Source of the DNA: an uncultured Clostridia bacterium | GTDB taxonomy: Bacteria; Bacillota; Clostridia; Oscillospirales; Acutalibacteraceae | Length of the DNA stretch: 11,624 nt | Assembly: GCA_946004305.1 (NCBI GenBank) | Contig: CAMFZJ010000033.1 | Coordinates: 1-11,624 of the forward strand | Reading direction: 5' to 3' | Shown: piece after piece, positions 5,946 to 11,624 of the stretch | Layout: each line of letters begins with the position of its first letter | Numbering within the stretch: position 1 is the stretch's first letter | The notes under the pieces: generated by a model | Seen by the model: only the letters and a program-made list of their open reading frames with translations | Database searches by the model: none | What the model was told of the DNA's origin: nothing | Translations under genes and position numbers: made by a program

Positions 5946-8306
5946 TTAATCTCTGTATTCCTCGATTGTGTAAACCTCGAAAACGTCCCCTTCTTTAATA
6001 TCGTTGAACTTTTCAAGGCCGATACCACATTCGTAGCCCTCGGCAACCTCTTTCACAGAATCCTTGAATCTCTGTAAGGAAGCGATTGTGTCGTCTGCAA
6101 CGATAATACCGTCACGAACAATTCTTACCTGAGCTCCACGCTGAATTTTACCCTTAGTTACATAAGAGCCTGCAATCATTCCAACGCTCTTGATTCTGAT
6201 TACGTTTCTGATTTCCGCTGAGCCAAGCTCAACCTCTCTTGTCTTAGGAGCAAGCATACCCTTCATAGCTGACTGGATTTCTTCAATGCAATCGTAAATT
6301 ACACGATACAGACGCATATCAACGCCGTCACGCTCTGCGTTTGCAGCAGCGCTTGCGTCAGGTCTTACATTAAAGCCTACGATAATAGCGTTGGAAGCAT
6401 TGGCAAGCATAACATCACTTTCGTTTACAGCACCGACAGCACCGTGGATTACATTTACTCTTACTTCCTCATTTGTAAGCTTTTCCAGGCTTTGTCTTAC
6501 TGCCTCAACCGAACCCTGAACATCAGCCTTAACAATAATCTTAAGCTCTTTCATTTCACCCTGCTTCATCTGGTCAAAGAGGTTGTCAAGTGTTACCTTA
6601 GTCTGAGCGTTGAAGATTTCTTCTTTTCTCTCGTTCTTTCTCTGGTTTACAAGCTGACGTGCAAGATGCTCGTTATTTACAACATTGAAAATGTCACCGC
6701 CAACAGGAACCTCGTCAAGACCGATAATCTCAACAGGAACAGACGGGCCTGCTGTCTGCACCTTTTCTCCCTTGTCATTTGTCATAGCTCTTACTCTGCC
6801 AAGACAGGTACCTGCTACTACAACGTCACCTGCGTTAAGCGTACCGTTCTGTACAAGTACGGTAGCAATAGGACCTCTGCCCTTGTCAAGCCTTGCTTCA
6901 ATAACAATACCCTTAGCCTGACGGTCGGGATTTGCTTTAAGCTCCTTCATATCAGCAACAAGAAGTACATTTTCAAGAAGGTCGTCAAGACCCATTTTTG
7001 TAACTGCTGATACAGGAACGCAGATAATGTCACCGCCCCATTCTTCAGGGAGAAGCTCGTATTCAGTAAGCTGTTGCTTAACTCTGTCAGGGTTTGCGCC
7101 AACCTTATCCATTTTGTTAATTGCAACAATAATGCTTACTCCCGCAGCCTTTGCGTGGTTAATAGCCTCAACTGTCTGTGGCATAATACCGTCATCTGCT
7201 GCAACAACCAATATTGCAATATCTGTAGCCTGAGCACCTCTGGCACGCATTGTAGTAAATGCTTCGTGTCCCGGAGTATCAAGGAAAGTAATAGGTCTGT
7301 CGTTTACCATTACTCTGTAAGCACCGATATGCTGAGTGATACCTCCTGCTTCGCCCTCTGTTACATTAGCGTGACGGATTGCGTCAAGAATAGAGGTTTT
7401 ACCATGGTCAACGTGTCCCATTACAACAACTACAGGCGCACGCTCTACAAGATTTGCATCATCATCTTCACTATCGTCAATGATTTTTTCCTCAATAGTA
7501 ACAACAACCTCTTTTTCAACCTTAGCGTTAAATTCCATAGCAATAAGCTCTGCTGTGTCAAAGTCGATTGTATCGTTAGCTGTAATCATTGAGCCCATTA
7601 AAAATGCTTTTTTAACAACCTCTGCAACAGTAGCCTTTAGTCTTAACGCAAGCTCTGAAACAACAATTTCCTCAGGAACAGTAATTGTGAGAACTCTCTC
7701 CTTACGCTGTCTTTCAATTCTTGCCATACGCTGAGCTTCTGTTTCACGCTTTCCGCCACGGCGGGCTTTCTGCTTTTGCGCACGGTTTGTAAACTTCTGC
7801 TTTTTGCTTGTGTCCTGATTACGGCGAAGCTTATCGTTAGCCATATCATCGTACTTCTGATTGTATTTTTCAACGTCAACGCTTGACTGACGTGTGTCGA
7901 TAACTCTGCGGTTAGACCTGTGGTCGGTGGTTTCCTCCTGAATAGTATTAACCATTTTTTCAGGTTCTTTCTTTTTGACAGAGGATTTTTTCTCACTGCT
8001 CTTTGGCTTCTTAACAGGCTCTTCTACAGGTATAGCTTTACGCTTAGGCTTAGCTTCTTCCTTTTCAGCCTCCTGTGCTTCCTGCTCCATTTGCTCAACT
8101 GCTTTATCTCTTACTGCAAAGTATGATGACAAATCCTCCATTGCGTTTTCCTGAGTAATCACATCAAAAATAATGTTAAGCTCCTCTGTTTCAAGGGCTG
8201 TCATAGACTTTTTGGAAACGCCGCAATTTTCTTCCAATATTTCAGTAATTTTTTTGCTTTTTACATCAAAATCTGCGGCTACTTCTTTTACCTTATATTT
8301 AATCAT
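5946..8306 (-). CDS. infB: Translation initiation factor IF-2
   Basis: IF-2 is the GTPase that brings fMet-tRNA to the 30S subunit and promotes subunit joining. From the chosen start it has 786 residues. The N-terminal IF2N fold covers about 1-55, followed by a long charged Lys/Glu linker (70-205) and a second IF2N-like region (206-265). The G domain has G1 GHVDHGKT (297-304), G2 GGITQHIG (321-328), G3 DTPGHE (343-348), G4 NKMD (397-400) and G5 SAV (433-435). The C-terminal beta-barrel that recognises fMet-tRNA ends with YECGIGLEKFNDIKEGD (758-774). The frame is open to 8360, but AGGAGG at 8316-8321 lies nine bases before the ATG at 8306, which begins MIKYKVKEVA as in relatives. An ATG at 8312 is the alternative and would add two residues. 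The start overlaps the ylxQ stop by 8 bases. Confidence 0.97.
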   Translation of the reverse strand: MIKYKVKEVAADFDVKSKKITEILEENCGVSKKSMTALETEELNIIFDVITQENAMEDLSSYFAVRDKAVEQMEQEAQEAEKEEAKPKRKAIPVEEPVKKPKSSEKKSSVKKKEPEKMVNTIQEETTDHRSNRRVIDTRQSSVDVEKYNQKYDDMANDKLRRNQDTSKKQKFTNRAQKQKARRGGKRETEAQRMARIERQRKERVLTITVPEEIVVSELALRLKATVAEVVKKAFLMGSMITANDTIDFDTAELIAMEFNAKVEKEVVVTIEEKIIDDSEDDDANLVERAPVVVVMGHVDHGKTSILDAIRHANVTEGEAGGITQHIGAYRVMVNDRPITFLDTPGHEAFTTMRARGAQATDIAILVVAADDGIMPQTVEAINHAKAAGVSIIVAINKMDKVGANPDRVKQQLTEYELLPEEWGGDIICVPVSAVTKMGLDDLLENVLLVADMKELKANPDRQAKGIVIEARLDKGRGPIATVLVQNGTLNAGDVVVAGTCLGRVRAMTNDKGEKVQTAGPSVPVEIIGLDEVPVGGDIFNVVNNEHLARQLVNQRKNERKEEIFNAQTKVTLDNLFDQMKQGEMKELKIIVKADVQGSVEAVRQSLEKLTNEEVRVNVIHGAVGAVNESDVMLANASNAIIVGFNVRPDASAAANAERDGVDMRLYRVIYDCIEEIQSAMKGMLAPKTREVELGSAEIRNVIRIKSVGMIAGSYVTKGKIQRGAQVRIVRDGIIVADDTIASLQRFKDSVKEVAEGYECGIGLEKFNDIKEGDVFEVYTIEEYRD

Positions 8307-8625
8307 AGACATTTTCCTCCTGCTTCTCATTTTCAATAAGCTCTGTAAGTTTTTTTGCAAAGCCTGTGTCCTTTACTGCTACTACTGCGCTGAACTTGCC
8401 TATTGCGTGGCTTAGCTGTTCTGTAGTTCTGGGCAGTTTAAGCACCTTTACGTCATTTCTGTGACAAGCTGTTAAAAGCTTTTTTTCTGTGTTTTTTGAA
8501 ATATCCGAGCTTACCAGAACAAGCTTTGCTTTTCTTCCCACAACTTCCTCTGTTACCGGGTCGTTGCCTGTTACGAGCTTTCCTGCACGACGGCACAATC
8601 CCAGGAAATTCAGCAATTTATCCAT
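8299..8625 (-). CDS. ylxQ: L7Ae-family kink-turn RNA-binding protein YlxQ
   Basis: The 108-residue protein belongs to the L7Ae/L30e/S12e/Gadd45 fold and is the YlxQ (RplGA) type found between ylxR and infB in Bacillota. The opening LLNFLGLCRRAGKLVTGNDPV (4-24) is the family signature, and KAKLVLVSSDISKN (32-45) is the usual second strand and helix. Bacterial members bind kink-turns in RNA; the biological target is poorly known. It overlaps the ylxR stop by 8 bases at its start and the infB start by 8 bases at its end. GAGGAG lies 13 bases before the ATG, which is far, so translation probably depends on coupling to ylxR. Confidence 0.93.
   Translation of the reverse strand: MDKLLNFLGLCRRAGKLVTGNDPVTEEVVGRKAKLVLVSSDISKNTEKKLLTACHRNDVKVLKLPRTTEQLSHAIGKFSAVVAVKDTGFAKKLTELIENEKQEENVYD
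8316..8321 (-). promoter_or_regulatory. Ribosome binding site of infB
   Basis: AGGAGG on the minus strand, inside the 3' end of ylxQ. It is nine bases from the ATG at 8306 and three from the ATG at 8312, which makes the inner ATG the better start. Confidence 0.8.
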
Positions 8626-8923
8626 TGGCTTTTTCCATCTCCTCTTTCATTCCGTCGTAAACTTCCTGAGGAATTAAGGTTGAAAAAGCTCTTTCCAGCC
8701 GTTTTGCTTTAATTGCTTTTTTTAAACATTCTATATTGTTGCACACATATGCGCCTCTGCCCGGCTTTTTGCCTGTTAAGTCAAGGCTTATTTCACCTTT
8801 GGCTGTGATATCGCCGTTTTCGTTTTTTGTGTCGGGAGCTTTAACAACTCTGACAAGCTCTTTCTTTGGCTTCATTTCTCCACAGCCTGTACATTTTCGC
8901 ATTGGTATTTTTTTCTGTTTCAA
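8618..8923 (-). CDS. rnpM: RNase P modulator RnpM (YlxR)
   Basis: The 101-residue YlxR-family protein has been described as an RNA-binding modulator of RNase P. The family signature is clear: IPMRKCTGCGEMKPKKELVR (6-25) and GRGAYVC (55-61), with Cys at 11, 14, 61 and 66. A basic patch, KAIKAKRLERAF (69-80), follows. The start is TTG at 8923, not ATG: GGAGG (8931-8935) is seven bases upstream, and the residues from the TTG onward (KQKKIPMRKC) match the conserved family N-terminus. The first in-frame ATG (residue 8) would cut into the conserved motif. The insertion NENGDITAKGE (34-44) between the two halves is slightly longer than in short relatives. It is 32 bases after nusA and overlaps ylxQ. 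Confidence 0.94.
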   Translation of the reverse strand: MKQKKIPMRKCTGCGEMKPKKELVRVVKAPDTKNENGDITAKGEISLDLTGKKPGRGAYVCNNIECLKKAIKAKRLERAFSTLIPQEVYDGMKEEMEKANG

Positions 8924-8930
8924 CCCAATA

Positions 8931-8935
8931 CCTCC
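8931..8935 (-). promoter_or_regulatory. Ribosome binding site of ylxR, supports TTG start
   Basis: GGAGG on the minus strand, seven bases before the TTG at 8923. No ATG lies at a better spacing. Confidence 0.8.
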
Positions 8936-8955
8936 GAAATATTATATGCTAAGAA

Positions 8956-10032
8956 TTATTCTCCTGTTTCGTCTTCTGTATCTTCGCCGTAGAAGCCTGA
9001 CTCAGGGCGGATGTCAATTTTCCAGCCTGTAAGACGTGCTGCCAGACGAGCGTTCTGACCTTTGTTACCGATAGCAAGTGAAAGCTGACCGTCAGGAACA
9101 GTTACCTTACAGCTCTTTGCACTTTCATCAATAACGTCAACCTTGATTACAGTAGCAGGAGAAAGTGCTGCTGCTACATATTTAATCGGGTCTTCGCTGT
9201 ATTCAATAATATCAATCTTTTCGTTGCCAAGTTCGTTTACGATTTCATTTACACGGTCTCCTCTTGTACCGATACAAGAACCGATTGCGTCAATGTTTTC
9301 GTCATTGGAGATAACAGCCATTTTTGTACGGCTTCCTGCCTCACGGGCAATAGCTTTGATTTCTACTGTACCCTCGTAAATCTCAGGAACCTCCTGCTCA
9401 AACATACGCTTAACAAGCTCAGGACTGGTCCGGCTAATCATAGCACGAGGTCCTCTGTCATTATCCTTAACGTCAGCAACAAGAACCTTAACCTGATCGC
9501 CCTCTTTGAGAACTCTTTCCCCAACCTGCTCTGCCTTAGGTAAGGTAGCAGTCTGCTTGCCGATTTTAATAATAGCAACACCGCTTGTGGGGTCAACTCT
9601 CTCAACAGTAGCTGTAACAAGCTCACCTAACTTGCTCTTAAACTCCTGAAGCATCTGTCCCTTTTCGCCGTCACGGATACCCTGACGAATTACGCTTCTT
9701 GCTGTCTGAACAGCAATTCTGCCAAGCTGTTTTGGATCAAGTGCGATTTCAAATTCCTTACCCACAGCTGAACGCTTACGTTTCTGCTGAGCTTCCTCAA
9801 GAGAAATTTCAAAGTTTGGATTTTCAACTTCTTCAACAACTGTTTTAATAAGCTTTACATCAAATGTTCCCTTCTCAGGGTTAATCTTGAATACTACGTT
9901 GTCGTTTCCGCCGTAAGAGTTTTTGCAGGCTACTCTGATAGCTCTTTCAATCTGCTCCATCATAAATTCTGATGAAATGCCTTTTTCTTTTTCCAGCAAT
10001 GCAAGTGCTGTAAATAATTCCTTGTTACTCAT
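8956..10032 (-). CDS. nusA: Transcription termination/antitermination factor NusA
   Basis: NusA binds RNA polymerase and nascent RNA, promotes pausing and intrinsic termination, and takes part in rRNA antitermination. The 358 residues hold the N-terminal polymerase-binding domain (1-130), the S1 domain (about 134-201), KH1 (about 233-297) with GTRG at 255-258, and KH2 (about 300-345) with GNKG at 322-325 followed by QNARLAARLTGWKIDI. There are no C-terminal acidic repeats, as is normal for Bacillota. KH1 reads SCIGTRGDRV where many relatives have ACVG.(K/R)G.RV, a conservative change. The ATG at 10032 has AAAGGAT twelve bases upstream, a loose spacing. It lies 32 bases after rimP in the same operon. 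Confidence 0.97.
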   Translation of the reverse strand: MSNKELFTALALLEKEKGISSEFMMEQIERAIRVACKNSYGGNDNVVFKINPEKGTFDVKLIKTVVEEVENPNFEISLEEAQQKRKRSAVGKEFEIALDPKQLGRIAVQTARSVIRQGIRDGEKGQMLQEFKSKLGELVTATVERVDPTSGVAIIKIGKQTATLPKAEQVGERVLKEGDQVKVLVADVKDNDRGPRAMISRTSPELVKRMFEQEVPEIYEGTVEIKAIAREAGSRTKMAVISNDENIDAIGSCIGTRGDRVNEIVNELGNEKIDIIEYSEDPIKYVAAALSPATVIKVDVIDESAKSCKVTVPDGQLSLAIGNKGQNARLAARLTGWKIDIRPESGFYGEDTEDETGE

Positions 10033-10064
10033 TTTTCCAAGTCATCCTTTCCTGTTTATCTAAA

Positions 10065-10544
10065 TTAATTATCAAAATCGTCAAGCTTAATCCAGGCAGC
10101 GTCTTTTTTGTTAATTACCACCTGATTTTCACCGCTGTGATCTTCAATAGTTACTTCGCCTTTTTCGTAGGCTTTCAGCACACCTTTGAACTCCTTGCCA
10201 ACGCCCTCGATAGGTCTTATCATTTTTACCATTATATCTGCGCCGACAAATTTTTCAAAGTGTTCATCTCTTACAAGAGGTCTTTCAAGCCCCGGCGAGC
10301 AAACCTCCAAAATATATGCCTGCTCGATTGGGTCCTCCTCGTCAAGAGGCTTGTCGATACTGCGGGAAACCTCCTCACAATGAGTTATATTAACTCCCTC
10401 AGGTTTGTCAATATAAATTCTCAGAAACCAGTCTGCTCCCTCTTTGAGAAAGCGTACATCCCAAAGCTCCAGCCCAAGGCTGTTTACAATAGGCTCAACA
10501 ACCTTCCATACTCTCTCAACAGTATTACCTTTTTTTGTAGGCAT
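10065..10544 (-). CDS. rimP: Ribosome maturation factor RimP
   Basis: RimP acts in the cytoplasm in 30S subunit assembly. The protein has 159 residues from the chosen start. The N-terminal alpha/beta domain includes GLELWDVRF (24-32) and LRIYIDKPEGV (41-51), and the diagnostic LEVCSPGLERPL is at 79-90 (usually LEVSSPGLDRPL; here Cys replaces the first Ser). The C-terminal SH3-like barrel covers about 93-155 and ends WIKLDDFDN. The open frame extends to a TTG at 10559, but that extension spans the ribosome binding site AAGGAGG (10550-10556), which lies five bases before the ATG at 10544, so 10544 is the start. It is the first gene of the operon, behind an extended -10 promoter and a structured leader of about 100 nt. 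Confidence 0.95.
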   Translation of the reverse strand: MPTKKGNTVERVWKVVEPIVNSLGLELWDVRFLKEGADWFLRIYIDKPEGVNITHCEEVSRSIDKPLDEEDPIEQAYILEVCSPGLERPLVRDEHFEKFVGADIMVKMIRPIEGVGKEFKGVLKAYEKGEVTIEDHSGENQVVINKKDAAWIKLDDFDN

Positions 10545-10549
10545 AAATA

Positions 10550-10556
10550 CCTCCTT
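10550..10556 (-). promoter_or_regulatory. Ribosome binding site of rimP
   Basis: AAGGAGG on the minus strand, five bases before the ATG at 10544. Six of its bases are complementary to CTCCTT (10601-10606) in the leader hairpin, which allows an alternative pairing that would hide this site. Confidence 0.85.
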
Positions 10557-10588
10557 CAATACTTAATCAGCAAAAATACCTAAAACGT

Positions 10589-10645
10589 CTAATAAATACA
10601 AAGGAGCAAGCTTTGTGGCTCACTCCTTTTACTTAAAATATTCAT
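10589..10645 (-). other. Possible leaderless leader-peptide frame
   Basis: On the minus strand an ATG at 10645 opens an 18-codon frame (MNILSKRSEPQSLLLCIY) that ends in TAG at 10589. The ATG is seven bases after the TATAAT box, so it would fall at the predicted transcription start and be translated without a leader. The frame covers the whole leader hairpin. A short frame like this can easily arise by chance, and there is no ribosome binding site. Confidence 0.2.
10600..10629 (-). promoter_or_regulatory. rimP-operon leader hairpin
   Basis: AAAGGAG (10600-10606 on the plus strand) pairs with CTCCTTT (10623-10629). Symmetric CA/CA internal loops and an inner AGC/GCT stem (10609-10611 with 10618-10620) close a 6-base loop. 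Read in the rimP direction the hairpin is followed by GTATTTATTAG, a broken T-run. No plus-strand gene ends here, so it is a leader element and not a terminator of a neighbour. Its 3' arm could instead pair with the rimP ribosome binding site. Confidence 0.5.
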
Positions 10646-10652
10646 TGTTAGA

Positions 10653-10681
10653 ATTATAGCACTCCTTAACAAATAATGCAA
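10653..10681 (-). promoter_or_regulatory. Promoter of the rimP-nusA-infB operon
   Basis: On the minus strand, TGC-TATAAT (TATAAT at 10653-10658, TGC at 10659-10661) is an extended -10 element. TTGCAT (10676-10681) lies 17 bases upstream and matches only the TTG of the -35 consensus. An A/T tract at 10684-10703 immediately upstream could serve as an UP element. The predicted start is near 10645-10647, which gives a leader of about 100 nt. Confidence 0.75.
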
Positions 10682-10752
10682 GTGTTTTTTAAAAATATTT
10701 TAATGATACATATTACGACAACATTATACTAAGTTCTATTATAAAATATAGG

Positions 10753-10758
10753 TATAAT
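10753..10758 (+). promoter_or_regulatory. -10 box of the nicotinamidase-type gene
   Basis: A perfect TATAAT lies 25 bases before the ATG at 10783. The sequence 16-18 bases upstream (around TAAGTT, 10730-10735) is a poor -35 box. It diverges from the rimP promoter; the two -10 boxes are about 95 bases apart. I see no NiaR-like or other named operator. Confidence 0.5.
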
Positions 10759-10782
10759 ATTAGGAAACAAAAAAGGATGTTT

Positions 10783-11307
10783 ATGAAAAACTTTTTAGTA
10801 GTTGTAGATATGCAGAATGATTTTATTCAGGGAGCGTTAGGCACTAAAGAAGCTTTAGCTATCCTTGACAATGTTGTAGAAAAAATCAATAGCTTTCAAG
10901 GAACAATTTTTGCTACATATGACACTCACTTTGAAAACTACCTTGAAACCTCTGAAGGAAAAAAACTGCCAATCTCCCATTGTATAAAAGGTACTGAGGG
11001 CTGGCAGTTAAATAAAAGAGTTCAGAAAGCTCTGGAAAATAAGGGCTATATAAAGGTAGAAAAATCCGCTTTCGGTTCAGTTGAACTGCCAATGCTGATT
11101 GAAAAGGAAGCAAGGGGAAAGGATTTTCAGGTGCTTCTCATAGGTCTGTGTACCGACATATGTGTAGTATCAAATGCCTTGATTTTAAAGGCGCACTTTC
11201 CGGATAAGGAAATTTCCGTAGCCTCAGATTGCTGTGCAGGAGTAAATCCCGAAACCCACAAATCAGCATTGGAAATAATGAAATGCTGTCAGATTAACAT
11301 TCTGTAG
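10783..11307 (+). CDS. pncA: Isochorismatase-family hydrolase, probable nicotinamidase
   Basis: The 174-residue cysteine hydrolase probably converts nicotinamide to nicotinate and ammonia for NAD salvage. The catalytic triad of the family is visible: Asp9 in VVVDMQNDF, Lys94 in VEKSAFGS, and Cys127 in GLCTDICVVSNAL. The Zn ligands expected of nicotinamidases also fit: Asp47 and His49 in YDTHF, and His66 in PISHCIKGTEGW. ATG at 10777 is possible, but it lies within the binding site AAAAGGA (10771-10777), so the ATG at 10783, five bases further on, is chosen. The next gene is a nicotinate phosphoribosyltransferase in convergent orientation, which strengthens the nicotinamidase reading over other isochorismatase-like hydrolases. 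The protein is short next to E. coli PncA but close to compact Bacillota members. It has its own -10 box. Confidence 0.85.
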   Translation: MKNFLVVVDMQNDFIQGALGTKEALAILDNVVEKINSFQGTIFATYDTHFENYLETSEGKKLPISHCIKGTEGWQLNKRVQKALENKGYIKVEKSAFGSVELPMLIEKEARGKDFQVLLIGLCTDICVVSNALILKAHFPDKEISVASDCCAGVNPETHKSALEIMKCCQINIL

Positions 11308-11309
11308 CT

Positions 11310-11624
11310 CTATATTTTACCTTTCTCTCTGTTAAGTCTGAACTTTACCGAGGCTTTTAAATATTCAAGATATTTTTCATCACGGCACATTGCTTTGCCT
11401 TCATCGTCAGACAGCTTTGCAACGGGTCTGCCGTTTACATACTGTAGCTTAATAACAATATTCAAAGGCTTTACACAGGTATCGTTGGAGCAGAATGTTC
11501 CGATTCCAAATGAAACCTTGGTTCTGTCCTTAAAGTAATCGTATAGTTTCTGTGCTTTATCAAAGTTAAGTCCATCACTGAACAAAAGCTGTTTTGTCTT
11601 AGGGTCAACTCCATACTTTTTATA
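11310..11624 (-). CDS. pncB: Nicotinate phosphoribosyltransferase, 3' part
   Basis: The last 104 residues of a nicotinate phosphoribosyltransferase are present; the 5' part lies beyond the right edge, and the frame stays open to the final base (Y-K-K-Y-G-V-D-P...). The enzyme joins nicotinate to PRPP, giving nicotinate mononucleotide. Recognisable motifs are YGVDPKTKQLLFSDGLNF, SFGIGTFCSND with VKPLNIVIKL, and PVAKLSDDEGKAMC, which follow the C-terminal region of the PncB family closely. The TTG at 11583-11585 is an internal Leu codon, not a start. The product is the substrate for NAD synthesis, and the convergent neighbour would supply nicotinate. Its stop is two bases from the stop of that neighbour, with no terminator between them. 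Confidence 0.93.
   Translation of the reverse strand, partial: YKKYGVDPKTKQLLFSDGLNFDKAQKLYDYFKDRTKVSFGIGTFCSNDTCVKPLNIVIKLQYVNGRPVAKLSDDEGKAMCRDEKYLEYLKASVKFRLNREKGKI

Noticed and set aside
6444..7592. Long plus-strand open frames (188 and 172 codons) opposite infB
   Set aside because: They lie wholly antisense to strongly conserved infB codons, have Cys/Asn-rich translations without motifs and no ribosome binding sites. They are frame shadows.
8307..8360. Upstream start for infB adding 18 residues
   Set aside because: The extra residues lie inside ylxQ, the AGGAGG site falls within them, and relatives start at MIKYKV.
10545..10559. Upstream TTG start for rimP
   Set aside because: The added codons are the Shine-Dalgarno sequence itself; the ATG at 10544 has ideal spacing.
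10600..10629. Terminator for a plus-strand transcript
   Set aside because: No plus-strand gene ends upstream of it. It lies between a minus-strand promoter and its first gene, so it is better read as a leader element.
10689..10770. NiaR or other NAD-repressor operator between the divergent promoters
   Set aside because: No recognisable inverted repeat of the known type was found; the region is only AT-rich.
11583..11585. TTG as the start of a 91-residue protein
   Set aside because: The frame continues to the window edge with clear nicotinate phosphoribosyltransferase sequence, so this is an internal Leu codon.

Overview
The window looks like ordinary chromosome of a low-to-moderate GC Gram-positive anaerobe, most likely a Clostridia/Oscillospiraceae (Ruminococcus-like) bacterium. 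This rests on the Bacillus/Clostridia order of the rimP-nusA-ylxR-ylxQ-infB-rbfA operon, a DHH phosphoesterase between rbfA and truB, a DHHW-family membrane protein, AT-rich gaps with sigma-A promoters, and AGGAGG or GGGGG Shine-Dalgarno sites. The genus is inference. There are no rRNA or tRNA genes, CRISPR arrays, transposases or phage genes.

Layout. (1) 61-2044, plus strand: a membrane-anchored DHHW/SGNH-like protein followed by a Nudix hydrolase with a pyrophosphatase-like N-terminal region, ending at an intrinsic terminator. (2) 2118-2912, plus strand: an unrecognised three-helix membrane protein. It converges on a minus-strand zinc-ribbon membrane protein (2970-3575) across a bidirectional terminator. 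The zinc-ribbon gene has a perfect TTGACA-N17-TATAAT promoter that starts one base after the truB stop. (3) 3650-10544, minus strand: the translation/transcription operon rimP, nusA, rnpM(ylxR), ylxQ, infB, rbfA, nrnA-like, truB. Several of its genes overlap by 4-11 bases. It is driven by an extended -10 promoter at 10653-10681, with a leader of about 100 nt that contains a hairpin. (4) 10783-11307, plus strand: a nicotinamidase-type cysteine hydrolase. It converges, with a 2-base gap, on the 3' end of nicotinate phosphoribosyltransferase, which runs off the right edge.

How the genes work together. The central operon couples transcription elongation and termination (NusA), 30S maturation (RimP, RbfA), initiation (IF2), RNase P modulation (RnpM), a kink-turn RNA-binding protein (YlxQ), small-RNA or cyclic-dinucleotide turnover (DHH protein) and tRNA psi55 formation (TruB). 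The right-hand pair would turn nicotinamide into nicotinate and then nicotinate mononucleotide for NAD salvage.

I found no convincing new multi-gene system. The points most worth a second look are the degenerate pyrophosphatase-like domain on the Nudix protein, the rimP leader (a hairpin whose 3' arm can also pair with the rimP ribosome binding site, inside a possible leaderless 18-codon frame), a cluster of CTGTAC repeats plus a hairpin between infB and rbfA, and a palindrome at the predicted transcription start of the zinc-ribbon gene. Five starts were placed from ribosome binding sites rather than at the longest frame (rimP, infB, nrnA, the zinc-ribbon gene, pncA). ylxR begins at TTG.
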